DNA from: Klenkia marina
Lineage (GTDB): Bacteria; Actinomycetota; Actinomycetes; Mycobacteriales; Geodermatophilaceae
Direction of reading: 5' to 3'
DNA length: 64,000 nucleotides
Assembly (NCBI RefSeq): GCF_900101025.1
Contig: NZ_FMUH01000004.1
Coordinates: forward strand, 248,001 to 312,000
Both the position numbers and the translations under genes were made by a program. The notes under the pieces are model-generated. The model ran no database searches, had not been told where the DNA came from, and saw only the letters and a list, made by a program, of their open reading frames with translations. Positions 46,075 through 54,843 of this stretch are shown here, in pieces (position 1 is the first letter of the stretch; each line of letters starts with the position of its first letter).

Positions 46075-46090
46075 TTGTTAACGTTCACAA
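46075..46090. promoter_or_regulatory. Operator-like palindrome before galT
   Basis: TTGTTAACGTTCACAA is a 16-nt inverted repeat with one mismatched pair. Its AACGTT core and the TGTxAACGTTxACA form resemble sites of LacI/GntR-type sugar regulators in actinobacteria. It lies 2 nt before the galT GTG and would overlap the -10 region and transcription start. Confidence 0.6.
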
Positions 46091-46092
46091 TC

Positions 46093-47166
46093 GTGATCAG
46101 CACCACGCGACACCTGGCCGACGGGCGTGAGGTCGTCTACTTCGACAGCGTCCCCACGGCGCGGGATGCGGTCGACCCGCGCGAGCTCCCCCCGGTGGCG
46201 ACCGCCTCGCAGGTCCGCTGGGACCCGTTGCTGGGGGAGTGGGTCGTCATCGCCGCGCACCGGCAGACGCGCACCTTCCTGCCGCCGGCCGACCAGTGCC
46301 CCCTGTGCCCCTCCACGCCCGAGCGGGCCACCGAGCTGCCCGAGGCCGACTACGAGGTCGCGGTGTTCGAGAACCGCTTCCCGTCGCTGTCCACCGAGGT
46401 CGACCGGGACGTGCCGGCGCACGCCGAGGGCAACCCGCTGGTGGCGTTGCGCCCGGGTGAGGGGCGCTGCGAGGTCATCGTCTTCACCAGCGACCACGAC
46501 CGGTCCTTCGCCGACCTGGGCGCAGCGCGGGCCCGGCTGGTGGTCGACGCCTGGGCGCACCGCACGGCGGCGCTGTCCGCGCTGCCCGGCGTCGAGCAGG
46601 TGTTCCTCTTCGAGAACCACGGCGAGGAGATCGGGGTGACCCTCGCCCACCCGCACGGGCAGGTCTACGCCTACCCGTTCCTCGCGCCCCGGGTGCAGAA
46701 GATCCTGGGCCAGGTCGGTGCGTACGAGGGTGACCTCTTCGCCGACGTCCTGGCCGCCGAGCGGTCGGGCCCGCGGGTGGTCGCGGCCAACGAGCACTGG
46801 ACGGCGTTCGTGCCGGCCGCGGCGCGCTGGCCCTACGAGCTGCAGCTGTTCCCGCACCGCCGGGTGCCCGACGTCGCCGCCCTCACCGGGCCCGAGCGCG
46901 ACGCCTTCGTCGAGGTCTACCTCGACGTGCTGGGCCGCTTCGCGCACCGCTTCGACGAGCCGATGAACTACATTTCCTGCTGGAACCAGGCCCCGGTGCA
47001 CGACGGTCGCGAGGACTGGTGGCTGCACCTGCAGCTGTTCAGCTTCCGGCGGGCCCCGGGCAAGCTGAAGTACCTGGCCGGCTCGGAGTCGGGCATGGGT
47101 GCCTTCGTGTCCGACACCTCGCCCGAGGGGGCCGCGGAGGCGCTGCGCGCGGTGGTCCTCCCGTGA
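46093..47166 (+). CDS. galT: Galactose-1-phosphate uridylyltransferase
   Basis: 357 residues. It exchanges UMP between UDP-glucose and galactose-1-phosphate in the Leloir pathway. The catalytic H-P-H is H186-P-H188 in LAHPHGQVYAYPF. Zinc-binding cysteines are in CPLCPST. FENRFPSLS and the conserved tail HLQLFSFRRAPGKLKYLAG are family features. The GTG at 46093 is chosen because ISTTRHLADGREVVYF is the conserved N-terminus. It is overlapped by galK (GTGA). The palindrome upstream suggests sugar-responsive control. Confidence 0.95.
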   Translation: MISTTRHLADGREVVYFDSVPTARDAVDPRELPPVATASQVRWDPLLGEWVVIAAHRQTRTFLPPADQCPLCPSTPERATELPEADYEVAVFENRFPSLSTEVDRDVPAHAEGNPLVALRPGEGRCEVIVFTSDHDRSFADLGAARARLVVDAWAHRTAALSALPGVEQVFLFENHGEEIGVTLAHPHGQVYAYPFLAPRVQKILGQVGAYEGDLFADVLAAERSGPRVVAANEHWTAFVPAAARWPYELQLFPHRRVPDVAALTGPERDAFVEVYLDVLGRFAHRFDEPMNYISCWNQAPVHDGREDWWLHLQLFSFRRAPGKLKYLAGSESGMGAFVSDTSPEGAAEALRAVVLP

Positions 47167-48260
47167 CCGGGTTCGCCGACGTCTTCGGTGCCGCACCCGA
47201 GGGCGTCTGGCTGGCCCCGGGCCGGGCCAACGTGATCGGCGAGCACACTGACTACAACGACGGCTACGTGCTGCCCATCGCGCTGCCGCACCGCGTGCTG
47301 GCCTCGGTCGCCCGGCGCACCGACGGTCTGCTGCGCGTCGCCTCGGCCCAGCAGCCCGGTGCGGTGGTGGAGCTGCCCATGACCGAGGTGCGGGCGGGCA
47401 ACCCCGCGGGCTGGGCCGGCTACGTGGCCGGCGTCGCCGAGCAGTTCGAGCTGCCGGGCGGTCTCTCGGTGTTCGTCGACGGCGACGTGCCGGCCGGTGC
47501 CGGCCTGTCGTCCTCGGCCGCGGTCACCTGCTCGGTCGCGCTGGCCCTGCGCGACCTGCTGCGCCCGGACCTGCCCACCGACGCCCTGGTCGACGTCGCC
47601 CGGCGGGCCGAGAACGACTTCGTCGGGGCACCCACCGGGATCCTCGACCAGTCGGCGTCCCTGCTCTGCGAGCCCGGGCACGCGCTGTTCCTCGACACCC
47701 GTGACCGCACGCGCCGTCAGGTGCCGCTGGACCTCGCGGCGGCGGGGACGGCGCTGCTGGTCGTCGACACCGGGCACGCCCACTCGCACGCCGACGGCGG
47801 CTACGGCGACCGTCGCCGCGAGTGCGAGTCGGCCGCCGAGGCCCTGGGGGTCCCCGCCCTGCGCGACGCCACGGCCGAGGACGTCGAGACGTTGGCCGAC
47901 GAGGTGCTGCGCCGCCGGGCCCGGCACATCGTGGCGGAGAACGGCCGGGTGCTCACGGTCGTCGACCTGCTCACCGGCGGCGGCGACCCGCGCGCGATCG
48001 GGCCGGTGCTGACCGCGGGTCACGTCTCGCTGCGCGACGACTTCGAGATCTCCACGCCCGAGCTCGACGCCGTCGTCGACACCGCCCTCGCGCACGGCGC
48101 GCACGGGGCCCGCATGGTGGGCGGCGGCTTCGGCGGCAGCGCGGTCGTGCTGGTCGACGCCGACGAGGTCGACCGCGTGGCGACTGCCGTGCAGCCGGTC
48201 GGTGGCAGCTACCGGACCTTCGTCGCCGTCCCCTCGTCCGGGGCGCACCGGGTCTCCTGA
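47163..48260 (+). CDS. galK: Galactokinase
   Basis: 365 residues, a GHMP kinase that phosphorylates galactose at C1. The sugar-binding motif is PGRANVIGEHTDYNDGYVLP, the ATP loop PAGAGLSSSAAV, and the third motif MVGGGFGGSAVVLV. It is translated from the galT overlap. No galE is seen in the window, so the epimerase is elsewhere. A terminator follows. Confidence 0.96.
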   Translation: MTGFADVFGAAPEGVWLAPGRANVIGEHTDYNDGYVLPIALPHRVLASVARRTDGLLRVASAQQPGAVVELPMTEVRAGNPAGWAGYVAGVAEQFELPGGLSVFVDGDVPAGAGLSSSAAVTCSVALALRDLLRPDLPTDALVDVARRAENDFVGAPTGILDQSASLLCEPGHALFLDTRDRTRRQVPLDLAAAGTALLVVDTGHAHSHADGGYGDRRRECESAAEALGVPALRDATAEDVETLADEVLRRRARHIVAENGRVLTVVDLLTGGGDPRAIGPVLTAGHVSLRDDFEISTPELDAVVDTALAHGAHGARMVGGGFGGSAVVLVDADEVDRVATAVQPVGGSYRTFVAVPSSGAHRVS

Positions 48261-48291
48261 CCCGAGCTCGGGCGGTCGCCCGCGCCCCGGA

Positions 48292-48337
48292 CGCCGGAGG
48301 TCCCGGGTGGGCGCTGGGCCACCCGGGACGTCCGGCG
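48292..48337. terminator. Terminator between galK and the convergent membrane-protein gene
   Basis: A 19-position stem with one mismatch (CGCCGGAGGTCCCGGGTGG against 48319-48337) and an 8-nt loop. Confidence 0.8.
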
Positions 48338-48351
48338 CGGTCGGGGTCCGG

Positions 48352-49086
48352 TCAGCTGCGGTACTGCTGGGCCTCGTCGCGGACGGCGTCGACCGGGTCG
48401 CCGGTGTTCGCCACCTCGCGGCGGGCGGCCGGGGCCTCGGACTCGACCTTGTCCAGCACCTTCTCCCAGCGGGCGCGCATCGGGACGATGCCGCCACCGC
48501 CGACGGCCACCACGACGATGCCCACCACCGCGGCGAGCGCGGCGTAGAGGACGGCGTTGACCACGTCCTGCGCGATCTGCAGTTGGTTCAGCGCCGCGAT
48601 GACGGCCAGGGCCAGGATCACCGTGGAGGCGGCGTTGGCCAGGACCCGGCCGTAGGACAGCGAGCCGAGCGCGTTCTGCACCAGCAGCTTGGCGCCGGCG
48701 GCGATGGCCGCGCCGATCACGAGGATGAGGATGGCCACGAAGACGCGCGGCAGGTAGCCGATGACGGCCGACAGGTAGTCGCTGATCGGGTTCTGGCCGA
48801 AGACGCCGAACGCGGTGGACAGCACGAAGAGCATCACGGCGTAGAAGACGATGCGGGCGAGGATCTGTGCGGCGTCGTACTGCGAGTTCGCGAGCACCCG
48901 CTTGATGCCGCCGCGCTCCACGGCGCGCTCGAAGCCCACGCGCTCGAGGACCTTCACGACGACCTTCTCCAGGGCCTTCGCGACGACGTACCCGATGGCC
49001 AGGATGACCAGGAAGAGCAGCAGGCGCGGCACGAACTGCAGGACGGTGCCCAGGGCATCGCGGGTGGACTGGCCGACGTCGTTCAT
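48352..49086 (-). CDS. Small-conductance mechanosensitive channel-like membrane protein (TM-helix repeat)
   Basis: 244 residues with four to five hydrophobic helices: LLLFLVILAIGYVVAKALEK, ILARIVFYAVMLFVLSTAFG, VFVAILILVIGAAIAAGAK, ILALAVIAALNQLQIA and a Gly/Val-rich last one. The pattern GYVVAKALEKVVVKVLERVGFE is typical of the conserved TM-helix repeat near MscS-family channels, but the MscS beta domain is absent. A GGGAGA site lies before the ATG. It probably sits in the inner membrane; a channel function is only suggested. It converges on galK. Confidence 0.72.
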   Translation of the reverse strand: MNDVGQSTRDALGTVLQFVPRLLLFLVILAIGYVVAKALEKVVVKVLERVGFERAVERGGIKRVLANSQYDAAQILARIVFYAVMLFVLSTAFGVFGQNPISDYLSAVIGYLPRVFVAILILVIGAAIAAGAKLLVQNALGSLSYGRVLANAASTVILALAVIAALNQLQIAQDVVNAVLYAALAAVVGIVVVAVGGGGIVPMRARWEKVLDKVESEAPAARREVANTGDPVDAVRDEAQQYRS

Positions 49087-49192
49087 GGATCTCCCTCGTG
49101 AGGTGCAGACCACCCCGGGGTCCCGGCATGGGCCCCGGCGATCCGGGCGCAGCAGTTCGGTGCCCCGCAACTCAATGGGGAAACATGTTCTC

Positions 49193-49198
49193 TACACT
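49193..49198 (+). promoter_or_regulatory. Candidate -10 element of the symporter gene
   Basis: TACACT lies in an unusually AT-rich patch (AACATGTTCTCTACACTGTAA). A GTG begins 5 nt after it at 49204, in frame with the symporter, but the intervening codons do not look coding. Confidence 0.4.
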
Positions 49199-49350
49199 GT
49201 AAGGTGGCCCTTGTCGCACTCGAGAGCACCGCGCGGTCCGCCGCCCGCTCGAGCTCGCCGGCCTGGCCCACCTCGTCGACGTGCGCCCGGCACACGGCTG
49301 ACCGTCGCCGTCGAGGTGCGGAACGCAACCGTCCCCACCATGATCACGAC

Positions 49351-51030
49351 GTGCTCCTCACCGCTGCGGACGACACGTTCCGCCTCGACGCGAACCTGGT
49401 CGACTACCTGCTCGTCGCGATGTACTTCGCGGTGGTCATCGCCATCGGCTTCGCGGCCCGGCGTCGGGTCAGCGACTCCATCGACTTCTTCCTGTCCGGG
49501 CGGTCGCTGCCGGCCTGGGTGACCGGGCTGGCGTTCGTGTCGGCCAACCTGGGTGCGGTCGAGATCATCGGCATGTCGGCCAACGGGGCCCAGTACGGGC
49601 TGCCCTCGATGCACTACTTCTGGATCGGCGCCGTGCCGGCCATGCTCTTCCTGGGCGTGGTGATGATGCCCTTCTACTACGGGTCGAAGGTGCGCAGCGT
49701 CCCGGAGTTCATGCGCCGGCGGTTCGGCACCGGGGCGCACCTGGTCAACGCGATCAGCTTCGCCGTCGCCCAGGTGCTCATCGCCGGCATCAACCTGTTC
49801 CTGCTGGCCACCGTGGTCAACGTGCTGCTGGGCTGGCCGCTGTGGGTGTCGCTGATCGTCGCTGCGGCGGTCGTGCTCAGCTACATCACCCTCGGTGGGC
49901 TGTCGGCGGCGATCTACAACGAGGTCCTGCAGTTCTTCGTCATCGTCGCCGCGCTGGTGCCGTTGACCTGGATCGGGCTGTCCAAGGTCGGTGGCTGGAG
50001 CGGCCTGGTCGACCGGATCACCGAGTCGGGTGGGTCCGAGCAGCTCAACAGCTGGCCGGGCAGTGAGCTGTCGGGGTTCTCCTCACCGATCTGGTCGGTG
50101 GTCGGCATCGTGTTCGGCCTGGGCTTCGTGCAGTCCTTCGGCTACTGGACGACGAACTTCGTCGAGGTGCAGCGGGCGATGGCCACGAAGTCGATGTCCG
50201 CGGCCCGCAGCACGCCGATCATCGCGTCGTTCCCGAAGATGTTCATCCCGTTCGTGGTGGTCATCCCGGGCATGATCGCCGGCGTCGCGGTGTCGGAGGT
50301 GGTCGCGCTCAAGGCGGGGGAGGACTCCGGCGTCGAGTACAACGACGCGATCCTGCTGCTCATCCGCGACGTGCTGCCCAACGGCCTGCTGGGCGTGGCG
50401 ATCGCCGGCCTGCTGGCTGCGTTCATGGCGGGCATGGCGGCCAACATCTCCGCGTTCAACACCGTCTTCAGCTACGACCTGTGGCAGACCTACATCAAGA
50501 AGGACCGCCCCGACGGCTACTACCTCGCCGTCGGCCGGTGGGCCACCCTGGGCGCCACCGTGATCGCCATCGGCACGGCGCTGATCGCCGCCGGGTTCTC
50601 CAACCTGATGGACTACCTGCAGACGCTGTTCGGGTTCTTCAACGCCCCGTTGTTCGCCACGTTCATCCTGGGCATGTTCTGGAAGCGGATGACGCCGACC
50701 GCCGGGTGGGTCGGGCTGGTCGCAGGCACCCTCTCGGCCATCGTGGTGTTCGTGGCCAACCAGGTGGGCGTGTTCACCCTGCCGGGGCAGGGGGCGGCGT
50801 TCGTCGCCGCGGGGACGGCGTTCGTGGTCGACATCGTGGTCAGCGTGGCGGTCACGATGGTGACCCAGCCCAAGCCGGTGTCCGAGCTGGCCGGGCTGGT
50901 CTACTCCGAGACGCCCAAGGAGGTGCGCACCGACCCCGACGCGCATCGGCTGCCCTGGTACCAGTCGCCGACGAAGCTGGCCGGCATCGCGCTGGTCATG
51001 GTCGTCGCCCTCAACGTGATCTTCGACTGA
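49351..51030 (+). CDS. Sodium:solute symporter (SSS family)
   Basis: 559 residues, about 14 helices. The first helix is LVDYLLVAMYFAVVIAIGFAARR. DFFLSGRSLPAWVTGLAF, MSANGAQYGLPSMHYFW and NISAFNTVFSYDLWQTY are SSS signatures of SGLT-type sugar transporters, which would suit the adjacent galTK. The GTG at 49351 is preferred because the family-like sequence begins a few residues later. A GTG at 49204 would add 49 Arg-rich residues with lower GC3. The substrate is inferred only. It is followed by a small partner gene. Confidence 0.88.
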   Translation: MLLTAADDTFRLDANLVDYLLVAMYFAVVIAIGFAARRRVSDSIDFFLSGRSLPAWVTGLAFVSANLGAVEIIGMSANGAQYGLPSMHYFWIGAVPAMLFLGVVMMPFYYGSKVRSVPEFMRRRFGTGAHLVNAISFAVAQVLIAGINLFLLATVVNVLLGWPLWVSLIVAAAVVLSYITLGGLSAAIYNEVLQFFVIVAALVPLTWIGLSKVGGWSGLVDRITESGGSEQLNSWPGSELSGFSSPIWSVVGIVFGLGFVQSFGYWTTNFVEVQRAMATKSMSAARSTPIIASFPKMFIPFVVVIPGMIAGVAVSEVVALKAGEDSGVEYNDAILLLIRDVLPNGLLGVAIAGLLAAFMAGMAANISAFNTVFSYDLWQTYIKKDRPDGYYLAVGRWATLGATVIAIGTALIAAGFSNLMDYLQTLFGFFNAPLFATFILGMFWKRMTPTAGWVGLVAGTLSAIVVFVANQVGVFTLPGQGAAFVAAGTAFVVDIVVSVAVTMVTQPKPVSELAGLVYSETPKEVRTDPDAHRLPWYQSPTKLAGIALVMVVALNVIFD

Positions 51031-51040
51031 GAGGCCCGTC

Positions 51041-51304
51041 GTGAGCGAGCAGAACAAGCACACCGCCGGGGCCTTCGACGTCCGCAACGTCATCGCCGCC
51101 CTCATCGGCGCCTACGGCGTCGTCCTGGTCCTCATGGGCCTGTTCCACGACACCGCCGAGGAGGCCGAGCGCACCGGGGGGTTGGCGGCCAACCTGTGGG
51201 CCGGCATCGGCATGCTGGTCTTCGCCGCCGCCTTCGCGCTGTGGGCCCGGCTGCGCCCGGTCGTCGTGGACCCGCCGTCCCGGTCGGCCGACGCGGAGGA
51301 CTGA
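51041..51304 (+). CDS. Small two-helix membrane protein, symporter partner
   Basis: 87 residues. Two hydrophobic helices: VIAALIGAYGVVLVLMGLF and AGIGMLVFAAAFALWARL, with a charged tail. It begins 11 nt after the symporter stop, so it is certainly in the same message. Small membrane genes next to SSS transporters are common; the role may be assembly or regulation. No family name is recognised. Confidence 0.75.
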   Translation: MSEQNKHTAGAFDVRNVIAALIGAYGVVLVLMGLFHDTAEEAERTGGLAANLWAGIGMLVFAAAFALWARLRPVVVDPPSRSADAED

Positions 51305-51961
51305 GTGCCGGGCGGCACGGTGGGGCGCGTGACCGGGCTCGACGCGCTGCGGACCTCCTACGACCGCGTGGCCGACGCCTACGTCGGGATGCGGGCCGGC
51401 GACCTGGGCCGGCACCCGTGGCTGCGGGCCGCGTTGGGCGCCTTCGCCGAGGAGGTGCGGGACCTCGGGCCGGTGCTGGACGTCGGGTGCGGGCCGGGGC
51501 AGGTGTCGGCGCACCTGGCCGGTCTCGGCGTCGACGTCTCCGGGGTCGACCTGTCGCCGCGGATGGTCGAGCACGCCCGCCGGGCTCACCCGCAGCTGCG
51601 CTTCGAGGTCGCCTCGGCCACCGATCTGCGACCGGCCGAGGCCTCGCTGGGCGGCGTGCTCGCGTGGTGGTCGCTGTTCCACCTGCCGCGCGCCGACGTC
51701 CCTGCGGTGGTGGGGACCCTCGCCCGGGCCCTGGTGCCCGGCGGCCAGCTGGTGTGGGGCACGCACGTGGGGGACGGCGAGACCCACCGCACCGACGCCT
51801 ACGGGGTCGACGGGGTGTCGTGGACGACCGTGCGGTGGCAGCCAGAGAACATGGCCGCGGTGCTCACCGGCGCCGGGCTGGAACCGGTGGTCGAGCTGCG
51901 CTTCCCCCCGCTGTGGGGAGGCAGCCCGCAGGCCCTGCTCGTCGCCCGCCGTCCGGCCTGA
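51305..51961 (+). CDS. Class I SAM-dependent methyltransferase
   Basis: 218 residues. The SAM-binding motif is PVLDVGCGPGQVSAHL, followed by GVDLSPRMVEHAR and the motif IV-like LGGVLAWWSLFHLP. The substrate is unknown. GCGGAGG lies 7 nt before the GTG, which directly follows the stop of the small membrane gene; another in-frame GTG is at 51329. It is the last gene of the run before the IclR gene. Confidence 0.88.
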   Translation: MPGGTVGRVTGLDALRTSYDRVADAYVGMRAGDLGRHPWLRAALGAFAEEVRDLGPVLDVGCGPGQVSAHLAGLGVDVSGVDLSPRMVEHARRAHPQLRFEVASATDLRPAEASLGGVLAWWSLFHLPRADVPAVVGTLARALVPGGQLVWGTHVGDGETHRTDAYGVDGVSWTTVRWQPENMAAVLTGAGLEPVVELRFPPLWGGSPQALLVARRPA

Positions 51962-51991
51962 CCCGGGCCGTCCGGCGCCGGGGGAGGGCGC

Positions 51992-52705
51992 TCAGCGGAC
52001 GGCGCGGCCGATGGCGACGGCGGCGTCGAGCACCGCGCCGACGACCTCGGGGCTGGGACGTCGGCCCAGGCGCTCGACCGGGCCGGACACCGACACCGCA
52101 CCGAGGACGCCGCCGGTGGCGTCGCGCACCGGGGCCGACAGCGACGCCACGCCCGGTTCGCGCTCGGCGACGCTGTGCGCCCAGCCGCGCCGACGGACGT
52201 CCAGCAGCGTGCGGGCGGTGAACGAGGACGCCGGCAGCAGCGGGGTGACCTCGTCGGCGGGGGCGAAGGCGAGCAGCGCGTGCGCGGCCGACCCCGCGGT
52301 CATCGGCAGCCGGGCGCCGACCGGGACGGTGTCGCGCAGGCCGGTCAGGCGCTCGGCTGCGGCGACGCACACGCGGGTGGAGCCGTCGCGCACGTAGAAC
52401 TGGGCGCTCTCGCCGCTGGCGTCGCGCAGGGTGACCAGGTGCCGGGTGGCGGCGTCGGCCAGCCGGTCGGCCAGGTCGGCACCGCCGCGGCCGAGCTCGG
52501 CCAGCGCTGCGCCGGGGGCCCAGGAGCCGTCGGGGAGGCGGCGCACCAGACGGTGGCCCTCGAGCGCGACGGCGAGCCGGTGGGCGGTGGCGCGGGGCAG
52601 GCCGGTGCGCTCGACGAGCTCGGCGAGGGTGGCCGGCTCGCCCGCCACGGCGTGCAGGATCGAGACCGCTTTGTCCAGCACGCCGACGGGGTTAGGCTGT
52701 CCCAC
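51992..52705 (-). CDS. IclR-family regulator (LtbR/NdgR type)
   Basis: 237 residues. The N-terminal winged helix contains VLDKAVSILHAVAGEPATLAELVERTGLPRATAHRL (in part), and the C-terminal IclR effector domain follows (SGESAQFYVRDGSTRVCVA, VGARLPMTAGSAAHALLAF). The position beside leuC and divergent from it is that of LtbR of Corynebacterium and NdgR of Streptomyces, which control leuCD and related amino-acid genes. The GTG at 52705 has no ribosome-binding site; a leaderless message is possible. It probably represses itself and leuCD through the intergenic inverted repeat. Confidence 0.9.
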   Translation of the reverse strand: MGQPNPVGVLDKAVSILHAVAGEPATLAELVERTGLPRATAHRLAVALEGHRLVRRLPDGSWAPGAALAELGRGGADLADRLADAATRHLVTLRDASGESAQFYVRDGSTRVCVAAAERLTGLRDTVPVGARLPMTAGSAAHALLAFAPADEVTPLLPASSFTARTLLDVRRRGWAHSVAEREPGVASLSAPVRDATGGVLGAVSVSGPVERLGRRPSPEVVGAVLDAAVAIGRAVR

Positions 52706-52715
52706 GAGCTGATAC

Positions 52716-52740
52716 TTGCATCCCACTCCATGAGATGCAA
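52716..52740. promoter_or_regulatory. Operator-like inverted repeat between IclR gene and leuC
   Basis: TTGCATC (52716-52722) and GATGCAA (52734-52740) form a 7-bp inverted repeat. Inside is TCCCACTCCATG; its complement CATGGAGTGGGA agrees at 10 of 12 positions with CAYATAGTGGGA, the LtbR box as I remember it. It lies between the divergent starts, 57 nt apart. Confidence 0.65.
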
Positions 52741-52762
52741 CCGAGCCTGAGGAGGCGCAGCC

Positions 52763-54175
52763 GTGGGGCAGACCCTGGCGCAGAAGGTCTACGAGCAGCA
52801 CGTGGTGCGGCGCACCGAGGGCGAGCCCGACCTTCTCTACATCGACCTGCACCTGGTGCACGAGGTCACCAGCCCGCAGGCCTTCGACGGGCTGCGGGCC
52901 GCCGGGCGCACCGTCCGCCGTCCCGACCTGACGATGTCCACCGAGGACCACAACGTCCCGACGACGAACCTGCTGGCCCCCATCGCCGACCCGGTCAGCC
53001 GGGCGCAGGTCGAGGCGCTGCGCAGCAACACCGCCGAGTTCGGCATCCGGCAGGCCCCCATGGGCACGCGCGACCAGGGCATCGTGCACGTGATCGGTCC
53101 GCAGCTGGGGCTCACCCAGCCGGGCATGACCATCGTGTGCGGCGACAGCCACACCTCCACGCACGGAGCGTTCGGCGCGCTGGCCTTCGGCATCGGCACC
53201 AGCGAGGTCGAGCACGTGCTGGCCACCCAGACGCTGACCCAGCGCCCGGCCAAGCAGATGTCGGTGCGGGTCGACGGCGAGCTGCCGGTGGGCGTGAGCG
53301 CGAAGGACGTCATCCTGGCCGTCATCGCCGAGATCGGCACCGGTGGCGGGCAGGGGCACGTCATCGAGTACCGCGGCAGCGCCATCGAGAAGCTGTCGAT
53401 GGAGTCGCGCATGACGATCTGCAACATGTCCATCGAGGCCGGTGCCAAGGCCGGGCTGATCGCCCCCGACGAGACGACGTTCGCCTACCTGCAGGGCCGC
53501 GACCACGCCCCGACCGGCGCCGAGTGGGACGCCGCCGTCGCCGCCTGGCGCGAGCTGCGCACCGACGACGACGCCGTCTTCGACCGCGAGGTCGTCATCG
53601 ACGCCGCGTCGCTGACCCCCTACGTCACCTGGGGCACCAACCCCGGCCAGGGCCTGCCGATCGGTGCCGCGGTGCCCGACCCGGCCTCGTTCGCCGACGA
53701 GTCCGAGCGCGACGCCGCGGAGTCGGCGCTGGCCTACATGGGCCTGACCGCGGGCACGCCGCTGCGCGAGATCAGCGTGGACACCGTCTTCCTGGGGTCG
53801 TGCACCAACGGCCGCATCGAGGACCTCCGGGTCGCCGCCGAGCTGCTGCGCGGCAACCACGTCGCCGCCGACACCCGCATGCTCGTCGTCCCCGGGTCGG
53901 TGTTCGTGAAGCAGCAGGCCGAGGAGGAGGGCCTGGACGCCGTCTTCACCGCCGCCGGCGCCGAGTGGCGCGGCGCGGGGTGCTCGATGTGCCTGGGCAT
54001 GAACCCCGACCAGCTCGCCCCCGGTGAGCGGTCGGCCTCGACGTCCAACCGCAACTTCCAGGGCCGGCAGGGCAAGGGCGGCCGCACCCACCTGGTCTCG
54101 CCCGCCGTCGCCGCGGCCACCGCCATCACCGGGAAGCTCACCGCCCCGGCCGACCTCGTCCCCGCAGGAGCCTGA
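52763..54175 (+). CDS. leuC: 3-isopropylmalate dehydratase large subunit
   Basis: 470 residues, aconitase superfamily. With LeuD it isomerises 2- to 3-isopropylmalate, and probably citramalate to 3-methylmalate for the cimA route. The [4Fe-4S] cysteines are C347 ([10 protein letters not shown]), C407 and C410 ([11 protein letters not shown]). [21 protein letters not shown] is the substrate loop. GAGGAGG lies before the GTG. It is divergent from the IclR gene and 2 nt before leuD. Confidence 0.97.
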   Translation: MGQTLAQKVYEQHVVRRTEGEPDLLYIDLHLVHEVTSPQAFDGLRAAGRTVRRPDLTMSTEDHNVPTTNLLAPIADPVSRAQVEALRSNTAEFGIRQAPMGTRDQGIVHVIGPQLGLTQPGMTIVCGDSHTSTHGAFGALAFGIGTSEVEHVLATQTLTQRPAKQMSVRVDGELPVGVSAKDVILAVIAEIGTGGGQGHVIEYRGSAIEKLSMESRMTICNMSIEAGAKAGLIAPDETTFAYLQGRDHAPTGAEWDAAVAAWRELRTDDDAVFDREVVIDAASLTPYVTWGTNPGQGLPIGAAVPDPASFADESERDAAESALAYMGLTAGTPLREISVDTVFLGSCTNGRIEDLRVAAELLRGNHVAADTRMLVVPGSVFVKQQAEEEGLDAVFTAAGAEWRGAGCSMCLGMNPDQLAPGERSASTSNRNFQGRQGKGGRTHLVSPAVAAATAITGKLTAPADLVPAGA

Positions 54176-54177
54176 GC

Positions 54178-54771
54178 ATGGACGCCTTCACCACCCACAC
54201 CGGCACCGCCGCCCCGCTGCGGCGCAGCAACGTCGACACCGACCAGATCATCCCGGCCGAGTACCTCAAGCGGATCACCCGCACCGGGTTCGAGGACGGC
54301 CTGTTCGTCGCCTGGCGCACCAACGAGCCCGACTTCGTGCTCAACCAGCCGCAGTACGCGGGTGCCTCGATCCTGGTCGCCGGGCCGGACTTCGGCACCG
54401 GTTCCTCCCGGGAGCACGCCAACTGGGCGCTGCTGGACGGCGGCTTCCGGGTGGTCATCAGCGCCCGCTTCGCCGACATCTTCCGCAACAACTCGACCAA
54501 GTCCGGGCTGCTCACCGTGGTGCTGCCGCCCTCCGACGTCGAGGCGCTGCAGGACGCCTGCGAGACCGACCCGGCGCTGCCGGTGACCGTCGACCTGGTG
54601 GCGCGGGAGGTCCGCTGGGCCGACCGGGCGGTGGCCTTCGAGATCGACGACTACACCCGGTGGCGCCTGCTCGAGGGGCTCGACGACATCGGCCTCACCG
54701 AGCGGCACCTGGCCGACATCGACGCCTTCGAGGCAGCGAGGCCCAGCTGGAAGCCCCGCACCCTGGCCTGA
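54178..54771 (+). CDS. leuD: 3-isopropylmalate dehydratase small subunit
   Basis: 197 residues, the swivelling domain partner of Leu[18 protein letters not shown] near the start and [20 protein letters not shown] are the family signatures. It follows leuC by 2 nt with GCAGGAG as ribosome site. In mycobacteria hupB follows; here a hairpin and the end of mutT1 follow instead. Confidence 0.97.
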   Translation: MDAFTTHTGTAAPLRRSNVDTDQIIPAEYLKRITRTGFEDGLFVAWRTNEPDFVLNQPQYAGASILVAGPDFGTGSSREHANWALLDGGFRVVISARFADIFRNNSTKSGLLTVVLPPSDVEALQDACETDPALPVTVDLVAREVRWADRAVAFEIDDYTRWRLLEGLDDIGLTERHLADIDAFEAARPSWKPRTLA

Positions 54772-54786
54772 GGCCCGACCCACCGC

Positions 54787-54816
54787 GGCCGCCGTCCCCA
54801 CCCGGGGGCGGCGGCC
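54787..54816. terminator. Terminator between leuD and mutT1
   Basis: A 13-position stem (GGCCGCCGTCCCC against GGGGGCGGCGGCC, one T-G wobble) with a 4-nt loop, between convergent genes. Confidence 0.8.
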
Positions 54817-54843
54817 TCGTCGGTCCCGGGGCGTCCCCGCAGG

